64,000 bases of DNA from Gemella morbillorum (GTDB lineage Bacteria > Bacillota > Bacilli > Staphylococcales > Gemellaceae): assembly GCF_900476045.1 (NCBI RefSeq), contig NZ_LS483440.1, positions 1,364,001 to 1,428,000 of the forward strand. The letters are read 5' to 3'. This document shows, piece by piece, positions 1 through 7,519 of this stretch. Under the pieces are notes generated by a model, which worked only from the letters and a program-made list of their open reading frames with translations, searched no databases and had not been told where the DNA came from. The stretch's first letter is position 1. Each line of letters opens with the position of its first letter. The position numbers and the translations under genes were made by a program.

Positions 1-417
1 ATTATCTTTCTTATTTTCAAGAATATCTTTCTTATCTTCTTCAGCTTTCTTTTCTTCTTCTGGTTTTAATTCAGGTTTATTTTCTTTTTCTTTCTCTTTT
101 TCCTTTTCTACTGCATCTTTTTCTTTTGGTTTTTCAGTTTCCTTTTCTTTGTCTTTTTCTTCTGGTTTTGGTTTATCATCAACTACTGGTGGTTGTTCTG
201 GTGTAGTTGGTTCTGTTGGTTTAACCTCATCTTTAGGCTTTTCACCTTCTTCTTTTGGTTGTTCTGGTACTACTGGTTTATCATCAACTACTGGTGGTTG
301 TACATCTTCTACTGGTTTATTTACTACTTCATCATCAGAAGCCTTAACTACTCCTGTTCCACCTAACACTGCACTTGCGATAACTGTTGTTAAAATAATT
401 TTTGTTGTTTTATTCAT
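1..417 (-). CDS. Cell-surface protein, N-terminal part (runs off the left edge)
   Basis: The reading frame is open from an ATG at 417 to the first base of the window, giving 139 codons without a stop. The start is MNKTTKIILTTVIASAVLGG, a Sec signal peptide with a likely cleavage site after VVKA (about residue 25). The mature part is low complexity: proline-rich repeats such as PPVVDDKP occur twice, followed by a Lys/Glu/Pro stretch (KEKEKEKEN). The start is supported by a GTGAGGA ribosome site a few bases upstream. Such a spacer usually precedes or forms the stalk of a wall-anchored protein, but the anchor lies outside the window. It is downstream of and co-oriented with the Rep gene (77-base gap), so it may be cargo of the same element. 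The function is unknown. Confidence 0.75.
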   Translation of the reverse strand, partial: MNKTTKIILTTVIASAVLGGTGVVKASDDEVVNKPVEDVQPPVVDDKPVVPEQPKEEGEKPKDEVKPTEPTTPEQPPVVDDKPKPEEKDKEKETEKPKEKDAVEKEKEKEKENKPELKPEEEKKAEEDKKDILENKKDN

Positions 418-494
418 AATTGTTGTCCTCACTTTTTCTTTTTTTTTTATTTTTGCAAAAATAAAAAACATTAATATAATGTACCAATGCTTTT

Positions 495-1748
495 TTAATA
501 TAAATTTTCTATAACTTTTTGTTTTTTGTTTATGTAATCTTCTATTAACTTTTCCTTTTCCTTTTCATTAATTTTTGCGAAAGATACTATTTCGCCTATC
601 GTATCATAATCTTTATTTAACAATCCTTTTTCTTTAGCTTCTTGATCAGCTTGCAGAACTAACGCTAAAGAAGTAGAGGCTTGTGTTATTAAAAATGATT
701 TTTTTCTTTCTATTGTTTTTTGTTTCTTAACATTTTCAAACTTAAATTTCATTGAACCTTGAATCAACTGTTCCCATTTATCCCAATATTTTAATTTTTC
801 CTCTGTTTCAAATACTGAAAAATAACTATTTAATACCGATACTGATTTTTCTTTTAATCGTTTTGACTTTGAAATTTGCTTAAAAAATGAATTTGCTTTA
901 TCATCTCTCATTACTATTTCAAACCTGTTAAAGTTTAAATCAATTTCTTCATTTTCTTGTTGTAATTGTATTCCTTTTTTATAAAAACGTAAAAACAAAT
1001 TACTTTTCTTACTTCCACAATAAATAGTCATTCCTTTTGAAACTCCATTTTTTGTTTCATGCATAAAATTAAAACTCTGAAATTTTGTAACAATTAACTC
1101 ATTATGTTCACGTATTTTTTTTTCTAACTCTTCTAGTTCAAATAAAGGTGAAAAATCATCAATAGCAATATCTAACCGAGTAATTTTACCTTTATAAGCT
1201 ATTACTGTATCAAAGAAATCAAAATAATCTTCTTCCTTTTCAAATAATAATTCATCTAAAAGCCTGCAACCCTCACCAGTTATTTGTAAATTACAATGAT
1301 TATAACTTTCATCACCAAAAAATAAATTAATTCCTTTATATTCTAAACAAAACTTATAATTATAAAATCTTTTTTCAGAATATACTATGTCATTTTCACT
1401 TATTCTTAATAATGTAGAAAACATATTAATAACATCTCTTTTTTCAAAATAACTTTTTCTCATTGCATAAAATGTACATTGAAACCAATCCAAACCTATA
1501 AAAAGATTATCATTCACTTTATCAGTTATATCTACTACTTTAGATTTTACTGTTTTTTTAGTTTTTTCATATCTTTTTTTTAGTATTAATTCTACAAACT
1601 CTAATCTATCAACAAAAATTATATTATTTTCTTTCTTAGTTGATAGATTAGACCTATCAATTAATTTTCTAAGTCCGATTTTTGAAATTTTATAATCTAT
1701 AAAACTACAAAAATCATCACATTCAGAAATTGTAATATAATTTTTCAT
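495..1748 (-). CDS. Replication initiation factor (Rep_trans family)
   Basis: This 417-residue protein looks like a Rep_trans (rolling-circle initiator/relaxase) protein of the kind found in Tn916/ICEBs1-type elements and small plasmids. Visible motifs are GLDWFQCTF near residue 85, RLDIAIDDF near 190, and NRFEIVMRDDKA near 272, matching the conserved acidic and basic cores of the family. The first 60 residues resemble a small DNA-binding domain (ISKIGLRKLIDRSNL). Family members nick one strand at a nic site and prime rolling-circle replication or transfer. A GC-rich, dyad-rich region lies directly upstream, where the origin is usually found. The ATG at 1748 has AAAGGA nine bases upstream. 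No coupling ATPase, integrase or complete transfer gene accompanies it in the window. Confidence 0.8.
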   Translation of the reverse strand: MKNYITISECDDFCSFIDYKISKIGLRKLIDRSNLSTKKENNIIFVDRLEFVELILKKRYEKTKKTVKSKVVDITDKVNDNLFIGLDWFQCTFYAMRKSYFEKRDVINMFSTLLRISENDIVYSEKRFYNYKFCLEYKGINLFFGDESYNHCNLQITGEGCRLLDELLFEKEEDYFDFFDTVIAYKGKITRLDIAIDDFSPLFELEELEKKIREHNELIVTKFQSFNFMHETKNGVSKGMTIYCGSKKSNLFLRFYKKGIQLQQENEEIDLNFNRFEIVMRDDKANSFFKQISKSKRLKEKSVSVLNSYFSVFETEEKLKYWDKWEQLIQGSMKFKFENVKKQKTIERKKSFLITQASTSLALVLQADQEAKEKGLLNKDYDTIGEIVSFAKINEKEKEKLIEDYINKKQKVIENLY

Positions 1749-1824
1749 AAAGTATAATCCTTTTAAAGTAAAAATCGCTTTATATCAACGTTTTAATCAT
1801 TCACCATTTATACTTTTTTTATTT

Positions 1825-1854
1825 TAACCCCCCTTATTAGTTAGTTGGGGGTTA
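1825..1854. other. ICEBs1/Tn916-like nic-type inverted repeat (putative oriT or double-strand origin)
   Basis: Perfect 8-bp arms TAACCCCC (1825-1832) and GGGGGTTA (1847-1854) flank a 14-base loop containing TTATTAGTTAG. C-run/G-run inverted repeats with a TA-rich loop are the known form of the oriT nic region of ICEBs1-type elements, cut by Rep_trans relaxases. It is just upstream of the rep start, as expected. The exact nick position cannot be read from sequence. Confidence 0.6.
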
Positions 1855-1855
1855 A

Positions 1856-1962
1856 GCGTGCCAAAGGCACGCCTGCCTAGTAGCTTTTGCTTGTTTCGTC
1901 CTTGTTGCGTGCGGGCTTATCGCCCGTACTCACGTACTTACTCGCAAGCTACTTTTCGGCAG
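1856..1962. repeat. Nested GC-rich hairpins next to the putative origin
   Basis: Three dyads are stacked. GCGTGCC/GGCACGC pair at 1856-1862 and 1866-1872. CTGCC plus AGTAGCTT (1873-1886) pair with AAGCTACT (1946-1953) and GGCAG (1958-1962). Inside these, GTGCGGGC/GCCCGTAC pair at about 1909-1916 and 1922-1929 around a TTAT loop. The local GC content is far above the surrounding DNA. Long imperfect hairpins beside a rolling-circle nic site are typical of single-strand origins or relaxase-binding structures, so I infer an origin role. Confidence 0.55.
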
Positions 1963-2050
1963 TTTTTTTATTTTTTACCAACTAATAATAATTTGTTAAA
2001 TAAGAAGTTATATTGTTGTTTTAACTATATAACCTCTTATTTTAAATTAA

Positions 2051-2389
2051 TTACTTTTTATCATTTCCAACTACTGCTGAACCTTTACGCTTAATATCTT
2101 CAGCAGAAATTTTATGTAAAAGGTCGATTCTTTCTAATTCACCTTGTTTTAATTCTACTGCTGATACTTTTAATGTTACTTCACCAACTAATTCAACTGG
2201 TGTATCAGGCTCAAAATTAACTTCTTTTAAGAAAACAACGTCAAAAGTTTCCCCTACTTTATCAGAATATAAAGTTACTATATACTCTTTTTGACCTGGA
2301 AATCCGTATCTATCTTTTGAACGTGATTTTGTAAATTTTAAATTACCTAACATCTTTTCTACATCAACTACTATTTTATTAAATCTCAT
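2051..2389 (-). CDS. DUF961-like small protein of the Rep element
   Basis: A 112-residue protein beginning MRFNKIVVDVEKMLGNLKF. The start motif MRF..., the GxLKF segment and the V-E-L-V stretch near residue 65 resemble DUF961 proteins (Tn916 Orf22/23, ICEBs1 YdcP), which sit upstream of the relaxase in such elements. Their role is not settled, and a single-strand DNA association is only a guess. An AAGGAG site precedes the ATG. It is read in the same direction as rep, with the putative origin between them. The family assignment is by eye and moderately sure. Confidence 0.55.
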   Translation of the reverse strand: MRFNKIVVDVEKMLGNLKFTKSRSKDRYGFPGQKEYIVTLYSDKVGETFDVVFLKEVNFEPDTPVELVGEVTLKVSAVELKQGELERIDLLHKISAEDIKRKGSAVVGNDKK

Positions 2390-2912
2390 TATTTTTTAAT
2401 CTCCTTTATTATTCATTTTATTTTATTTTTTCTAACTTGATCTTTTAAAATATTTCTCTTTTCATTATTTTAACCACAAATAAAAAATGCCTAAAATTTT
2501 AATTTTAGGGATTTTAAAAGATATTCTTAATTTTATTAGTGATAAAAAGAAAAGAGTTTTTTATTAATACATATTTGATATTTTATAACATCTTTGCGAG
2601 TAATTTTTGTCGCTAGTTTAACATCATGGCGAATTACTTTATCGCTTAATTATAAACTACCGTTCGACCGATTAACGCACTTTAAAGTCATACAACCTAT
2701 TCAAATAATTAAAACTATAGAACTAGCGTTTTCTCCGTCTGCAAGATTGATATAGGAATACTTGCTTTTCCTCATTACTAATGTTATATTAATAATATGT
2801 ATTCATTCTAGAGTACATAAGTTATCTATTTATTAAACTTAAAATCAATTTTTATCCAATCGCTAAACTGATAAACATTTTATTTTAATAATCAGATAAT
2901 CTTTATTTAAAA

Positions 2913-2942
2913 GTCTAATCTTTTATTGATTAGGCTTTTTTC
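2913..2942 (+). terminator. Intrinsic terminator without an obvious upstream gene
   Basis: Stem GTCTAATC (2913-2920) and GATTAGGC (2928-2935) with one wobble pair is followed by a run of Ts. There is no plus-strand gene upstream of it within the window, so it may be a leftover of a gene displaced by the neighbouring element. Confidence 0.6.
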
Positions 2943-2990
2943 AATAATTAAATGTACAATTATTTGTTTCTAATTACTTTCTTATTAAAA

Positions 2991-3035
2991 TAAAAAAATA
3001 ATTAGCGTGGTTTTTATCTTTCCACACTAATTATT
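2991..3035 (-). terminator. Intrinsic terminator of the small membrane protein gene
   Basis: Fourteen-base arms at 2997-3010 and 3022-3035 pair with a single G-T wobble. On the minus strand the stem is followed by a T-rich tail (complement of the A run at 2992-2998), placing it just after the stop at 3084. Confidence 0.7.
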
Positions 3036-3083
3036 ATACACCCTAAATTTCTACACTTTTTCCTTTATGAATTATTATCTTTT

Positions 3084-3406
3084 CTACTTAAATAAATAAC
3101 TTAAACCTAGAAATAAAACTACTATCCCTCCAATAAAAATTAAATATCCTATTATTTTTAAACCTTTATCATACTTCATCTTAACTTCTATATTTTCTTG
3201 AATGCGTTCCAACTCCTCTTCAGTCATTCCTGCTAATAAATTATAGCTTTTTTTAAATAGCAAAAGATACGATGTATATATAAAGTATATAGTTAATAAA
3301 AGACAAGTTACCATCGTCCAAATATTGATATCCCCTATAAAAAAATATGATACAAAATTAACCACTCCTGCCGTTGCTGTTAAATAAATATATTTTTTTT
3401 ATTCAT
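3084..3406 (-). pseudogene. Small membrane protein, apparently frameshifted in a poly-A tract
   Basis: The open frame 3084-3365 (93 residues, GTG start) has two strongly hydrophobic segments around a conserved core SYNLLAGMTEEE. The GTG has no well-spaced ribosome site. A better start, ATG at 3406-3404 preceded by AGGTG, begins MNKK and then meets a run of eight As (3393-3400 read in reverse). Adding one A would join it in frame to the rest and supply a normal N-terminal membrane segment like that of the neighbouring paralogue. I therefore read it as a single-base homopolymer frameshift, phase variation or a sequencing error. The function is unknown; the core resembles DUF3784-like small membrane proteins. 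Confidence 0.55.
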
Positions 3407-3582
3407 TAGTTATCACCTACTAATTATATCTTAAGAATATATAGAGAGTTTAGATTATACTTTTAATTATGGCTTTAATTTAGCCCCTTTAAAATACATC
3501 TTTATATTATCCCAAAAGTTTAATCTTTTCTTTATTGTCTACTTTTTCATTTGTTTTAGTGAAATAAATTAATTTGTCTTGT

Positions 3583-3912
3583 TTATTTCACGTTATACTC
3601 ATAAATAAGATAAATTAAAAATAAAGCACCTACTAAAATAGTAACTCCAATCACTTGAGTTATTCTCTCATATTTTTTTAATTTTTCTGGATCTCTTTGT
3701 ATTTCTACAGCTTGTTCTTCTGTCATTCCAGCTAAAAGATTTATACTTTTTTTTACTATCGTAACATAAGCTGCATGTAATAAACTAATCAATATTATTA
3801 ACATACTGATTGTCACCCATAATTTACTATCCAACATAGATCCTATAACCATTGCCCCAATCCACAATATACTTTCTATTATATTAAGTATAATAAAATT
3901 TTTTCTACTCAT
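3583..3912 (-). CDS. Small membrane protein, paralogue of the neighbour
   Basis: This 109-residue protein has three hydrophobic stretches (about residues 8-27, 31-50 and 84-104). Its core KSINLLAGMTEEQ matches KSYNLLAGMTEEE of the adjacent gene, so the two are tandem paralogues. An AGAGGTG ribosome site precedes the ATG. The NLLAG..EE core between membrane helices recalls DUF3784-type proteins of unknown role. There is no signal for secretion beyond the first helix and no clear operon partner apart from the paralogue 220 bases downstream. Confidence 0.6.
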   Translation of the reverse strand: MSRKNFIILNIIESILWIGAMVIGSMLDSKLWVTISMLIILISLLHAAYVTIVKKSINLLAGMTEEQAVEIQRDPEKLKKYERITQVIGVTILVGALFLIYLIYEYNVK

Positions 3913-4319
3913 ATATTACACCTCTCATTTCATAATTTTTTTGTACATACTAGTAATCAAAAGTATTTATATGAGAATAAATTGAATAAGTAAGCAGTCT
4001 ACTAGTAAATCTAGTCCTATATACGTAAAACTCTTTTTACTGATATTCTCTATTTCCTCTTTATTAATTTCAAATACTTAGATTATTAAAAGATATTTTA
4101 TAACTAGTTTTAAATTATCTCACCACATTTATTAGTATTATAACACAGATAAAAACCATCATCAAGGTATATTAATAGGGCTTTTTGCCGGCTATGAAAC
4201 TCACCTGACTGCTTTAGATTAGATTGTAACACTACACAGATTGACTATTTTTTGGGTGATTCTTATTCATTTTTATCTTTCTTTGCTACACCTATACACT
4301 TTATAAATTATCTTAATAT
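3913..4319. other. Intergenic region, nothing recognised
   Basis: About 400 bases without a convincing gene. I see no terminator with a T run, no tRNA and no repeat shared with other parts of the window. It presumably holds the promoter of the minus-strand membrane protein gene near 3913-3990. Confidence 0.4.
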
Positions 4320-5096
4320 TTAAAAGTTATTGACTACCTTATATTTCTTCAAAATAAATTGAAGTTGTTCCCTCGTAACTTCTTTATTTTTATAATCAAT
4401 ATTCTCTAAGTTAAAATAGTTTAAAATCTTCCTTATACTAACATAACCTTCTTTAGCCACTACAATATGATCTAGCATTTCTATTCCTACTACATCGCCA
4501 ACTTCTATTAAATTAATAGTTGTCAGCAAATCTTCTATTGAAGGTGTAGGATCGCCGCTTGGATGATTATGTACACAAACGATACTGGCTGCGCTATTTT
4601 TTATTGCATTCTTAAAAACTTCTCGAGGGTGCACTACTGACATTGCTAGGCTTCCTTTAAACACTTCTCTTTTTTCTAAGATTTTCCCCTTAGTATCTAT
4701 ATCTAAAACAATAAAAAACTCTTGCGTCAAATTTTCCAATGATGATTTCAAAAACCTTGCGATAACTTCTGGACTATTACACTTTATATCCGGTATATCA
4801 GTTGAGTAAATACGACGTGCAAACTCAATATTTGCCAAAATATGAATCGCCTTCTCCTCTCCTATTCCTTTGTGTTTTGCAAGTTCATTAAACGTTGTTT
4901 CTCGTAATTTTGTTATACCACCAACATCTTCTAATATTGATGAAGCTAGCTCAATAACATTTTTATTTTTTGTTCCTGTTCTAAGTAAAATAGCTAAAAC
5001 TTCCTTATCACTTAAAGAAAATGCGCCATATTTTTTCAACTTTTCGCGTGGTCTATCTTCTTTACAAAATTCTTTTATCATATATCCTTTTACCAT
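4320..5096 (-). CDS. radC: RadC family protein (JAB/MPN domain)
   Basis: The 258-residue protein has an N-terminal helix-hairpin-helix-like part (residues about 20-95, ending GIGEEKAIHILANIE) and a C-terminal MPN/JAB domain with the metal motif HNHPSGDPTPSIED near residue 175-188 (H-x-H and a distal Asp). Family members (UPF0758) were long called DNA repair proteins, but the biochemical role is unclear. The length exceeds the usual 225 or so by a lysine-rich C-terminal tail of about 30 residues (NLENIDYKNKEVTREQ onward). The start has a strong GGGAGGG site and overlaps the end of comC by 7 bases, so the two genes are cotranscribed. A radC/comC neighbourhood is also known in Bacillus. Confidence 0.88.
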   Translation of the reverse strand: MVKGYMIKEFCKEDRPREKLKKYGAFSLSDKEVLAILLRTGTKNKNVIELASSILEDVGGITKLRETTFNELAKHKGIGEEKAIHILANIEFARRIYSTDIPDIKCNSPEVIARFLKSSLENLTQEFFIVLDIDTKGKILEKREVFKGSLAMSVVHPREVFKNAIKNSAASIVCVHNHPSGDPTPSIEDLLTTINLIEVGDVVGIEMLDHIVVAKEGYVSIRKILNYFNLENIDYKNKEVTREQLQFILKKYKVVNNF

Positions 5097-5818
5097 AGTA
5101 TTCCCTCCCTTATTAAAAGTACGCTAAAATAACCCAATGCTATAAATGGTACTAATGAAATTTTCGTCCCTCGTTTTACTTTCTTAAAAACAAGTATCCC
5201 TAATGCAAAAAATCCTGCATACAAAAATGTAAAAGCAAATAAATATATCCCTTCAAAAAAATTTAGATTAAGTACTAAAACGCAAAAAACTTTTATGTCT
5301 CCATAACCTAGACTTCCTCGTGTAATAAAGTATAAAACATGATAGATTACAACTAATAGTGACCATTCAAAAATATCAAAAAAATGAAAATTAAAGATTA
5401 ATAATCCTATATTCAATAACAAAAAAATATAAAATAACTCATCTACTACTTCTAGACATCTAACATCTTCTATCGCTATAAATATTAGATATATTAGAAT
5501 GCTAATATAAAATAAATTTAGAAAAATAAAATACTTATTAAAAATAAAATAAAAAATTAAAACAATTAACGTGAAAAATTCATATAAAAAGATATCAAAA
5601 GGTATCCTACTTTTGCAGTAACTACATCGTCCAAGTTTAAATAAATAGCTTACTATTGGAATTAAATCTAGAAAATTTAATTCTTTTTTACAAGTTGAAC
5701 ATTGACTTCGTCTGGTTAAAAAACTTCTTTTTTCTTCACTATCAACTAGACATTTAGTTGCACTAGCAAAAATAAGACCTATCAGCAAAATAGCAATATT
5801 ATAAATATAAGTTTCCAT
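5090..5818 (-). CDS. comC: Type IV prepilin peptidase (A24 family)
   Basis: This 242-residue polytopic membrane protein carries two cysteine pairs, C40-x2-C43 and C65-x2-C68, in the N-terminal cytoplasmic loop. It also has both catalytic aspartates of the A24 aspartic peptidase family, in AIEDVR (about residue 117) and in the GxGD motif SLGYGDIK. It would cleave and N-methylate the pseudopilins of the competence (ComG) system. No comG genes lie in the window. The start is supported by GGGAG eight bases upstream, and radC follows with a 7-base overlap. Confidence 0.9.
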   Translation of the reverse strand: METYIYNIAILLIGLIFASATKCLVDSEEKRSFLTRRSQCSTCKKELNFLDLIPIVSYLFKLGRCSYCKSRIPFDIFLYEFFTLIVLIFYFIFNKYFIFLNLFYISILIYLIFIAIEDVRCLEVVDELFYIFLLLNIGLLIFNFHFFDIFEWSLLVVIYHVLYFITRGSLGYGDIKVFCVLVLNLNFFEGIYLFAFTFLYAGFFALGILVFKKVKRGTKISLVPFIALGYFSVLLIREGILW

Positions 5819-5931
5819 TATATCACTCCCTATTTTAAAAAACTCCCTATATTTATTTTATCACATGCTTAGGTAGTATTCTACCTCGTTTTATTTTTTC
5901 TACTATATTATATGCTTATTTTTAAACAACA

Positions 5932-5992
5932 AAAAAGAGCAACTCGAAAATCATGATTTCAAATCAATTTTTCCGAGTCACTCGTTAAAGTT
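5932..5992 (-). terminator. Intrinsic terminator after the methionine lipoprotein gene
   Basis: Arms GAGCAACTCG (5938-5947) and CGAGTCACTC pair with two wobbles when read on the minus strand. There the stem is followed by a T run (AAAAAA at 5932-5937 on the plus strand). Confidence 0.65.
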
Positions 5993-6086
5993 TATTTAAG
6001 ATATTAACATACTTATATCTAAATATAGGTATATTTATTTTTTGCAATTTGCTTTCTATACGAACTTATAGTGTTACTAGCTAACA

Positions 6087-6944
6087 TTATTTAACAGGTA
6101 ATACTGCTCCATTCCATTTTTCTTTAATGAATTTTTGAGTGTCTTCTGATTTTAATGCTGCTAAAATTTTCTTAACAACTAGTTTATCTTTATCACCTTG
6201 GCGAACTGCTAAAATATTTCCATAAGGATTATCATCTGTAGCTTTTTCTACTAAAATTGGTTCTGTTGCCGCATTTAGTCCTGCATCAACTGCAAAGTTA
6301 GCATTGATTGATACTAAATCACCTTCTCCATTTTGATAGAATTGAGTCATTAATGCTGGATCATTTTCATAACTGAATTTTAAGTTTTTAGGGTTTTCTA
6401 CTACATCATCAAAAGTAGCATTAACTGGGTCTACTCCATCTTTGATTTTTACTAATCCTTCTGCTGAAAGAAGTTTAAGAACTCTTCCCCATTCAGCTTT
6501 GTTATTACTTACTAATACTTTTGCTCCATCTTTAAGATCTTTAACATTTTTAACTTTTTTAGAGTAAAGACCTATTGGTTCTAAGTGAACTGCACCAGCA
6601 TCCTCAATTTTATAACCATTTTCTTTTATAGCGTTTTTCAAGAATGGTACGTGTTGGAAATAGTTAATATCTATTTCTTTATCATTTAAAGTTTTATTTG
6701 GAATATAGTAGTCTTGGTATGTAATGATATCTAATTTAATACCTTCTTTTTCAAGTTGCGGTGCAACATGTTCTAATAATACTGCGTGTGGAACATTAGA
6801 TGCTCCTACTTTTATAGTTACAGGATTTTTCGGATCTAATTTCTCAACATCAATTCCTTTTTTCTCTTCTTTTGATGCACTAGAGCATCCGATTAATACA
6901 AATCCAAGCACAAAGCTTGTTACTAATAATAATAGTTTTTTCAT
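6087..6944 (-). CDS. metQ: Methionine ABC transporter substrate-binding lipoprotein (NlpA/MetQ family)
   Basis: A 285-residue lipoprotein with signal and lipobox LIGC (Cys20) followed by a full NlpA domain (VTIKVGASNVPHAVLLEHVA, the YFQHVPFL motif, and a C-terminal KWNGAVLPVK). Family members bind methionine outside the membrane for the MetNP transporter. The second ATG at 6944 is chosen because GGAG lies nine bases upstream of it but only three from the first ATG (6950). No metN or metP is adjacent, so it either works with a transporter encoded elsewhere or binds another ligand. A T-box leader directly upstream places it under control of tRNA charging, most likely tRNA-Met. Confidence 0.88.
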   Translation of the reverse strand: MKKLLLLVTSFVLGFVLIGCSSASKEEKKGIDVEKLDPKNPVTIKVGASNVPHAVLLEHVAPQLEKEGIKLDIITYQDYYIPNKTLNDKEIDINYFQHVPFLKNAIKENGYKIEDAGAVHLEPIGLYSKKVKNVKDLKDGAKVLVSNNKAEWGRVLKLLSAEGLVKIKDGVDPVNATFDDVVENPKNLKFSYENDPALMTQFYQNGEGDLVSINANFAVDAGLNAATEPILVEKATDDNPYGNILAVRQGDKDKLVVKKILAALKSEDTQKFIKEKWNGAVLPVK

Positions 6945-6997
6945 TATCATTTTCTCCTTTTATTGTTTAGATTATAATTTATTGTTCGAGCTTAAGT

Positions 6998-7262
6998 AAA
7001 ATAAAAACGCCCTTATCCTCCTAAGAGAATAAGGGCGAAACTAATTTCACGGTACCACCTTACTTTTTCGTAAATTACGAACTCATTTCACTACAATGGA
7101 TACGTCTAGAATTATCCAGAATAATGTGCGTTTGTAACGTAACGCCTACGAAAAAAGCTTGTGTTTTAAAACTCACTTTTTTTACCATTCAAACCATTTT
7201 CTCATATCATCTGCATTGTGTGCTTTCACCTACTCACACTCTCTGTAAAAGTTCGTATATGA
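6998..7262 (-). promoter_or_regulatory. T-box leader (probably Met-specific) of the metQ-like gene
   Basis: Read on the minus strand, the conserved T-box TAAGGTGGTACCGTG (complement of about 7048-7062) is followed by a terminator hairpin with arms CGCCCTTAT/ATAAGGGCG (7029-7037 and 7008-7016) and a T-rich tail. Stem I begins near 7260 with AGAGAG...GTGAAAGC. A candidate specifier ATG is at 7186-7188 in the context GAATGG. Uncharged tRNA would stabilise the antiterminator. The amino acid is inferred from the specifier and from the gene controlled. Confidence 0.85.
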
Positions 7263-7519
7263 TACTTATTTGAATATTGGTAATTTTTGAACTTGAGTAG
7301 ATAATAACATTTATTTTTTTTTATGTCAACACTTTTTCAAAAAAAATTTTAAATATATTAGCTTACTATTATCAAAGGAAATCGTTTGCATAGTACAATT
7401 GTGTAGACTGAGAGGACAAAAAAGAAAATAAAATTAAAACTGTTAAAAAGATTTCAATTATTTTTATGATTAATTATTCTTTTGTAACAGCTTTTAATTT
7501 TTATGTATTCTTTTTTATA
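7263..7519. other. Spacer with a likely minus-strand terminator
   Basis: Arms AAAACTGTTAAAAAG (about 7437-7451) and CTTTTGTAACAGCTTTT (about 7481-7497) can pair around a loop. The minus-strand product ends in a T-rich tail, so it probably terminates the hydrolase gene. No gene is seen here. Confidence 0.45.

Larger units (their letters stand above)
2390..3083. other. Intergenic region with inverted repeats, no gene seen
   Basis: No convincing coding frame is present in these roughly 690 bases. It contains a perfect palindrome CCTAAAATT/AATTTTAGG at 2490-2509, two related GCGA...ATTACT-like segments near 2595-2635, an orphan plus-strand terminator at 2913-2942 and a minus-strand terminator at 2991-3035. 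It may hold the right boundary of the Rep element, but I could not identify a duplicated attachment sequence. Confidence 0.5.

Noticed and set aside
149-514. Plus-strand frame opposite the left surface gene
   Set aside because: It is the antisense of the Pro/Lys-rich repeats, giving Ser/Gly/Thr low complexity; the minus-strand frame has a signal peptide and ribosome site.
1858-2094. Plus-strand frame of 78 codons in the origin region
   Set aside because: It consists of the hairpin-rich GC segment, has no ribosome site, and its product is Cys/Tyr/Phe-rich without homology to anything I recognise.
2560-2800. tRNA gene as integration site of the Rep element
   Set aside because: I looked for a cloverleaf and CCA-type end and found none.
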